Source: a virus
IMG/VR virus record: IMGVR_UViG_3300017767_000050
Coordinates: 1-35,234 of that record
DNA length: 35,234 bases
Reading direction: 5' to 3' (one strand)
The notes under the pieces are model-generated. The model did not search any database. It worked only from the letters and a program-made list of their open reading frames with translations, and had not been told where the DNA came from. Below, in pieces: positions 31,432-35,234 of this stretch. Each line of letters starts with the position of its first letter. Position 1 is the first letter of the stretch. The translations under genes and the position numbers were made by a program.

Positions 31432-33605
31432 TATACTGCTTCGTTTGTGCTTCTAAAAGTTTTGTTTCCACTAATCTTAACTGCTCTTATTTTTGGTCGG
31501 CCTTGTGTGCTTTCAAATTTAAATTGGATGCTGTATGCTCTATTAGGACCAAACCTTCCTCTAATTGAAATGTCCTCACCGCTAGCAAGAACTCCTTTAT
31601 GAAAAGATTCTATAGATCCTAATGCTATTGTATCATCAATGTTCTCTGTAATCGCAGATAGTGTAGCATTTGAGTTTGAGTTAGTGCTAGATTCAACGTG
31701 TAAATCCCAAAGTTTCCATTTTTTTCGGTCTAAATCATTTCCGTTTATGGCTCTAGTTGTAGCGACTCCATTAATTGAAGGAGAACTTGTAACTCCACCA
31801 ATTTGAGAAATTATATTGTCATTTCCAGAATCCAAAGAATCTAGTCTGTGTACTCCCCCATTTTGGTTTACCGCATAGACCCCTCGGGTGTCTCCGTCTC
31901 CAGCAACAATAAGGTACCTGTAATCCCAATTAGGATCATCTACAGTGTCTATGCTTTCCCATTCTCTGTTTAAAAAATTAAATATAAAAACAGCATTGTT
32001 TACACTAGATCCATCAATTGGAGCAGCCATGTAATATCTGTTGTCAAAGTAAACTGATTGCACATTTTCAACGGCGTTTTGATTAATTCTGTTTATAGAA
32101 GAATTAATTGATTCACTAAGTGGAACATCTTGACCTCTTAAATTGTAAAGATCTTTAAAGTCTAGTGCGTATACGCCATTGTCTGATAAAAACATCAACT
32201 TGTCAGCGACTTGTTGTATTGAAGACCTAGCTATACAGCCTAAGTCGCTACTTAGTAAAGTTGTTTGGGCTTCCTTTAGATCCAAGGAATTGCTTACCAC
32301 ATAAATGCTTTCTCTGTTTAAGACTACAAGTTGATCGTCTGAAAAACTATGAACGCCAACTAAATAATCCGACTTTCGAGACATGAACTTAAATTGTCCA
32401 TAAATGTAATCAAATACGTCAGAGTCGCTAACTAAAGAAAACAATAATTCGTCTCTAACTTTCCTGTCAGTTATAGTTGGACTGCCTGAAGAACCAGTCA
32501 TTGTGTAATTAAACGGAACAACCAATCTTTTTTGATGAACAATTGCAAATGGAGGAGCAGGACTGTGGGTAAATCCCATTCCTTGAGATATGGCTTGAGT
32601 CCATTTTGTGTCACTAATGCTAGTTAAATTTGGAGACGTAACATTAAAGAAAAATATACTGCTAGATCCAATTTCTGAAACAGAAAACTCATCATTTTTT
32701 GTCAAACCGCTAGATCCAACACTCGTTAAAACAACTTTATCTCCAACACTTAATCCGTGAGTAGACGGAGTTGACACCGTTACTTTCCCAACGTTATTAG
32801 TTATTTCAAAAGCAGTTACTGAAAATGACACGGGTTGGGTAAAATCTCCATTAGGAACATTTGTAAATGCGGGCGACCCAGTAAAATCACCATCCCATTC
32901 CATTGCTGTAAAACCATCTCGATGGATGTACACCTTGTTGTCAAACTGGATCATGTCAACGTCTTGAAATACGCTTACTCCAGTAGGGTATGGGATGTTG
33001 GTTGTTACGTTTGTAGTTAGATTAAACGCAGTAACGGCAACATTTCCAGCAATTAAAATATATGAAGAATTATAATTTGCGTCATCGTAAAAAGGCATAC
33101 AGCCGTACACCCCAACAATGTCGTTATCATTCAAGTCCCCAGATCCAACCGTAGCAGTTCCACCGGCTGTTCCAGTTGCTCCAGTTTCAGAAATAGTTAA
33201 AGCCGTTGCACTGGTTACGGTTGCGATTTTATTGCCGTTGGGATCGGGGGTTACACCAGTGATTCCGCTTACATTAACTAAAGTTTGATCTACAATTCCG
33301 TGTGCGGATGAAAAATTGATAGTAATAACGCCAGTAGATGGGCCAGCAAGACTGCTGCTAGTTACGTTAGCATAAAGAGTAAAAGGAAGGACAAAACTAG
33401 GAGATGTAAATGGTGCCAACCTAGATTGAATTCCTTTTCTGGTTTGCCAATCTCCGCCTATATCACATCTTCCATTAAGTGATTCTTCAAGCACCCCAGT
33501 AGGAAGCTGGTCTGGCCTAAGGCGGTTGTTAAACCCTTTAAAGCCAGATTCTAAATCCTTTATTGGACGATCATCCAATCTTCCGTATTGTTCGTACCTA
33601 TCCAT
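31431..33605 (-). CDS. tail hub/tubular-type structural protein, 724 aa
   Basis: Large beta-rich protein. Its N-terminus (DDRPIKDLESGFKGFNNRL, ESLNGRCDIGGDWQTRKG) resembles phage tail tubular B-type proteins. Multiple Asp/Gly/Tyr-rich blades follow (YILIAGNVAVTAFNL, VYGCMPFYDDANYNSSY), suggesting a beta-propeller as in podovirus tail or DNA-stabilisation proteins. Located just before the fibre gene. The exact family is not certain. Confidence 0.65.
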   Translation of the reverse strand: MDRYEQYGRLDDRPIKDLESGFKGFNNRLRPDQLPTGVLEESLNGRCDIGGDWQTRKGIQSRLAPFTSPSFVLPFTLYANVTSSSLAGPSTGVITINFSSAHGIVDQTLVNVSGITGVTPDPNGNKIATVTSATALTISETGATGTAGGTATVGSGDLNDNDIVGVYGCMPFYDDANYNSSYILIAGNVAVTAFNLTTNVTTNIPYPTGVSVFQDVDMIQFDNKVYIHRDGFTAMEWDGDFTGSPAFTNVPNGDFTQPVSFSVTAFEITNNVGKVTVSTPSTHGLSVGDKVVLTSVGSSGLTKNDEFSVSEIGSSSIFFFNVTSPNLTSISDTKWTQAISQGMGFTHSPAPPFAIVHQKRLVVPFNYTMTGSSGSPTITDRKVRDELLFSLVSDSDVFDYIYGQFKFMSRKSDYLVGVHSFSDDQLVVLNRESIYVVSNSLDLKEAQTTLLSSDLGCIARSSIQQVADKLMFLSDNGVYALDFKDLYNLRGQDVPLSESINSSINRINQNAVENVQSVYFDNRYYMAAPIDGSSVNNAVFIFNFLNREWESIDTVDDPNWDYRYLIVAGDGDTRGVYAVNQNGGVHRLDSLDSGNDNIISQIGGVTSSPSINGVATTRAINGNDLDRKKWKLWDLHVESSTNSNSNATLSAITENIDDTIALGSIESFHKGVLASGEDISIRGRFGPNRAYSIQFKFESTQGRPKIRAVKISGNKTFRSTNEAV

Positions 33606-33833
33606 TTAACAATTCCAAGCTCTCCTGCTCCAATAGTTTGCGGAAAGCTTATTGCTTTTACCCTTGATGCCACCAGATCTAGCACAATAACTTTTTTTAC
33701 GTGCTGGGCTACTTTTTTTAATGCTCATATTAGCATCCCCGAAGCGTATTATCTTTTCTTTCCCACCTTGGCAGGCTTTTACAACAGACTTTTTCCCACC
33801 AAGGACTTGCCTTCGCGGAACGTTACACTTCAT
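33606..33833 (-). CDS. small basic Cys-containing protein, 75 aa
   Basis: Starts MKCNVPRRQVLGGKKSVVKA; Lys/Arg-rich with C-x-x-R-type Cys and a C-terminal SANYWSRRAWNC. A GTG start eight codons upstream (33857) would overlap the previous gene, so ATG 33833 is used. Similar little cationic proteins sit next to DUF5872-like genes in some viruses (recollection). It could be a DNA-condensing virion component; no proof. Confidence 0.6.
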   Translation of the reverse strand: MKCNVPRRQVLGGKKSVVKACQGGKEKIIRFGDANMSIKKSSPARKKSYCARSGGIKGKSNKLSANYWSRRAWNC

Positions 33834-33840
33834 GTTTTTC

Positions 33841-34122
33841 TTATTTATTTTTGCCACGTCTTACCGCCTTTACTCTTCTTGGTTTACCTGCTGGTTGCCC
33901 TAGTTTCTTTTTTTGAGCTACCCTTGATCTTTTTTGTGAAGCAGTCATTTCTCCTTTGGTTACAGGAGTCTTGCCACTTACACGCTTAGATGGACGACAG
34001 TATGGGGTGCCGCGTTTCTCTCCTTTACGGCGTCCACAAGGCTTTCCAGTGCGTACATCTACCCACTTTTCCTTGAACCACCGCTTAAGATCAGCACCTT
34101 TCTTTGTCTTCCGTACAGCCAT
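33841..34122 (-). CDS. DUF5872-like basic protein, 93 aa
   Basis: The sequence MAVRKTKKGADLKRWFKEKW, with GKPCGRRKGEKRGTPYCRPSKRVSGKTP, resembles DUF5872, a short cationic domain that I recall from phages and giant viruses. More than a third of the residues are Lys/Arg. The start at 34122 is chosen because it overlaps the preceding stop by one base. Likely virion-associated or nucleic-acid-binding; function unknown. Confidence 0.75.
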   Translation of the reverse strand: MAVRKTKKGADLKRWFKEKWVDVRTGKPCGRRKGEKRGTPYCRPSKRVSGKTPVTKGEMTASQKRSRVAQKKKLGQPAGKPRRVKAVRRGKNK

Positions 34123-34256
34123 TATTTTGCCTTCTTGCGTTTTCCCCAATTAGCAGCACCTACCTTACGGCACTTGGCTATAGCCCCACTTGCATACGCA
34201 GATGGAAACACTTTGTACCGTGCTTTAACTTTTCTGTAACAAGCGTCCTTTGGCAT
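34122..34256 (-). CDS. small basic Cys protein, 44 aa
   Basis: MPKDACYRKVKARYKVFPSA followed by YASGAIAKCRKVGAANWG and a Lys-rich tail. This pattern (D-A-C-Y...K-C-R-K-V-G-A) is a recurrent tiny viral protein family next to DUF5872 genes as I recall it. Its stop overlaps the start of the 93-aa gene. Probably binds nucleic acid; no experimental role known to me. Confidence 0.65.
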   Translation of the reverse strand: MPKDACYRKVKARYKVFPSAYASGAIAKCRKVGAANWGKRKKAK

Positions 34257-34258
34257 AA

Positions 34259-34330
34259 CTAATAACTTTTTCTTTTACCCTTAGATTTGCGTTTGCCCAT
34301 TGGGCATGATTTGCGTTTTCCAGTTTTCAT
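34259..34330 (-). CDS. tiny Lys/Arg-rich peptide, 23 aa
   Basis: Twenty-three codons, MKTGKRKSCPMGKRKSKGKR then KSY, with an AAAGGAT-type sequence just upstream of the ATG. It contains the SCPMGKRK stretch and fits the basic theme of its neighbours. Two bases separate it from the next start, so it appears to be a real coupled frame. Confidence 0.45.
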   Translation of the reverse strand: MKTGKRKSCPMGKRKSKGKRKSY

Positions 34331-34341
34331 ATCTATCCTTT

Positions 34342-34752
34342 CTATTTAACTTGTGAACTTCCAAAATAGAAACCTAGTAGAGCCAGCATCCCTTGCCGAA
34401 CTTCTGGCAACAATACAAACCCCTCTAGATTTTTCCATTTATCTGCTCCTATTCCTAAAAATTTAAACACTCCCATTTTTTGTGCCTCAATGGTTACTGG
34501 TATGTCAAAGAAGGCCATGATGAAGGGAGCAAATACGACCGAAAATAGTATGCACATAGCGATGAGTTTGCGTACCCACGCTCCGCTTTCTCCTGATCTT
34601 TGTGCTGCTCTATCTGCTGAATCATCTACTATTCCCTGTTTCTTAATCATGGACTGAATGGCGTTTGCTTGAATATTCATCTGTGCTGAAATTAGTTTCA
34701 TCACAAACCCCGTGACTCCGCCCCCAAGCATTGCCACTAGCTCACCGTTCAT
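34342..34752 (-). CDS. holin-like membrane protein, 136 aa
   Basis: Hydrophobic segments at about 5-22, 62-82 (KLIAMCILFSVVFAPFIMAFF) and 117-131. The W-V-R-K before the second helix resembles three-helix holins of the GTA type. Positively charged N-terminal half, cytoplasmic. Its start overlaps the previous small membrane gene (ATGA), a pairing seen in lysis cassettes. Holin function is inferred. Confidence 0.6.
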   Translation of the reverse strand: MNGELVAMLGGGVTGFVMKLISAQMNIQANAIQSMIKKQGIVDDSADRAAQRSGESGAWVRKLIAMCILFSVVFAPFIMAFFDIPVTIEAQKMGVFKFLGIGADKWKNLEGFVLLPEVRQGMLALLGFYFGSSQVK

Positions 34753-34907
34753 TTCTTGTCTCTTATCTCCTTTAATATTTTTAAAATAGAAAGACTCATG
34801 AAGACCACAGTGAATGCCGATGCCACCACAGATAACACTTGGTCTGTTCCCGCTAGGGCTAGACCTGCTCCTGATCCTAGCACACCTATAACTGATCTTT
34901 CTACCAT
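34749..34907 (-). CDS. small membrane protein, 52 aa
   Basis: MVERSVIGVLGSGAGLALAG followed by a hydrophobic stretch (VLSVVASAFTVVFMSLSIL) and a basic tail (EIRDKK). Probably one or two membrane helices. Translationally coupled to the holin-like gene by a 4-base overlap. Possible lysis helper or antiholin; not determinable. Confidence 0.6.
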   Translation of the reverse strand: MVERSVIGVLGSGAGLALAGTDQVLSVVASAFTVVFMSLSILKILKEIRDKK

Positions 34908-34912
34908 GTCTT

Positions 34913-35158
34913 TCACGTTTTGTAATTTAGAGCGTACTCATTAAGCTTACTAATGGACAGCTTCCTGCATTCCAAGTCATGCTTAAGGGTTTGCCTGTTA
35001 TCTATATTAAAACATTCTTTATCAAAAAATATGTAGTCCCGAAAGGTTCCGTACTCCCAGCCGTTCTCTTCACAAATAGAACCCAAGACCCGTTCGTAGT
35101 CACTAAAATCCAAGAACCTGTCTCCGTTGGAGCCACCTATCCTAGTTACAGTCCTCAT
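34913..35158 (-). CDS. unknown small protein, 81 aa
   Basis: Begins MRTVTRIGGSNGDRFLDFSD, an acidic-basic mix with two Cys (ICEENGWEYG, FFDKECFNIDN). Its ATG overlaps the stop of the frame entering from the right edge (ATGA). It directly precedes the small membrane genes. Family unknown. Confidence 0.55.
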   Translation of the reverse strand: MRTVTRIGGSNGDRFLDFSDYERVLGSICEENGWEYGTFRDYIFFDKECFNIDNRQTLKHDLECRKLSISKLNEYALNYKT

Positions 35159-35234
35159 GATCTGTCTATAACCAGCCTCCCGTGCTGATCTCTGTAGGTT
35201 CTCACCGAAACAGTTCTACGTGGTGGCGAACCAA
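35155..35234 (-). CDS. C-terminal part of a small frame entering from the right edge
   Basis: The last 26 codons read GSPPRRTVSVRTYRDQHGRL VIDRS then TGA, which overlaps the next ATG. If joined to base 1, the frame has an ATG at base 22, giving a 33-aa basic protein (MQVFIVTVGSPPRR...). It would overlap the gene at 1-185 near its end. Reality depends on the ends being adjacent. Confidence 0.4.
   Translation of the reverse strand, partial: GSPPRRTVSVRTYRDQHGRLVIDRS

Overview
The window reads as an essentially complete, compact genome of a tailed double-stranded DNA phage. It has the small and large terminase, portal, scaffold, SU10/DUF5309-type major capsid protein, head-tail adaptor, tail and fibre proteins, very large internal (ejection) proteins, holin/endolysin candidates and a replication module. 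There is no tape-measure, sheath or tail-tube gene, and a 1781-residue internal protein is present, so a short-tailed podovirus is the best guess. No integrase, RNA polymerase or DNA polymerase was recognised. The host cannot be read from the sequence; several small genes resemble families I associate with aquatic phages and large viruses (inference).

Layout. (1) 1-10673, minus strand: the head module, transcribed leftwards as endolysin, TerS, TerL, two small proteins, portal, scaffold, capsid, a probable decoration protein, a hairpin terminator, adaptor and small virion proteins, running off the left edge. (2) 10674-14555, minus strand: a different-looking accessory block. It holds an unknown 97-residue protein and a cassette of a 76-residue protein, a glutamine-synthetase-like amidoligase, and a glutamine amidotransferase (GATase II) fused to a gamma-glutamylcyclotransferase. 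A membrane-helix reading frame and a strong terminator follow it. (3) 14556-15359: a divergent control region with promoters, inverted and direct repeats, and a probable small RNA with an H-type pseudoknot and its own terminator; it is the best replication-origin candidate. (4) 15360-21481, plus strand: early and replication genes, namely primase-helicase, SSB-like protein, PD-(D/E)XK nuclease, endonuclease VII, metallophosphoesterase, a dATP/dGTP diphosphohydrolase-like protein and a DnaA domain-IV-like protein. (5) 21482-21731: convergent terminators. (6) 21732-35234, minus strand: small lysis-like membrane proteins, very basic Cys-containing small proteins, tail protein, fibre, a collagen-repeat virion protein, a coiled-coil protein and the giant internal protein with a zinc-peptidase motif.

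The reading frames running off the two ends can be joined into sensible small genes, so the window may be a circular or circularly permuted genome. One late transcription unit would then start near 10.7 kb, run leftwards through the joined ends and stop at about 21.7 kb. The most interesting items are the amide-bond-chemistry cassette, a 97-nt element resembling the tRNA-like domain of tmRNA beside the terminase genes, and the pseudoknotted RNA in the control region.
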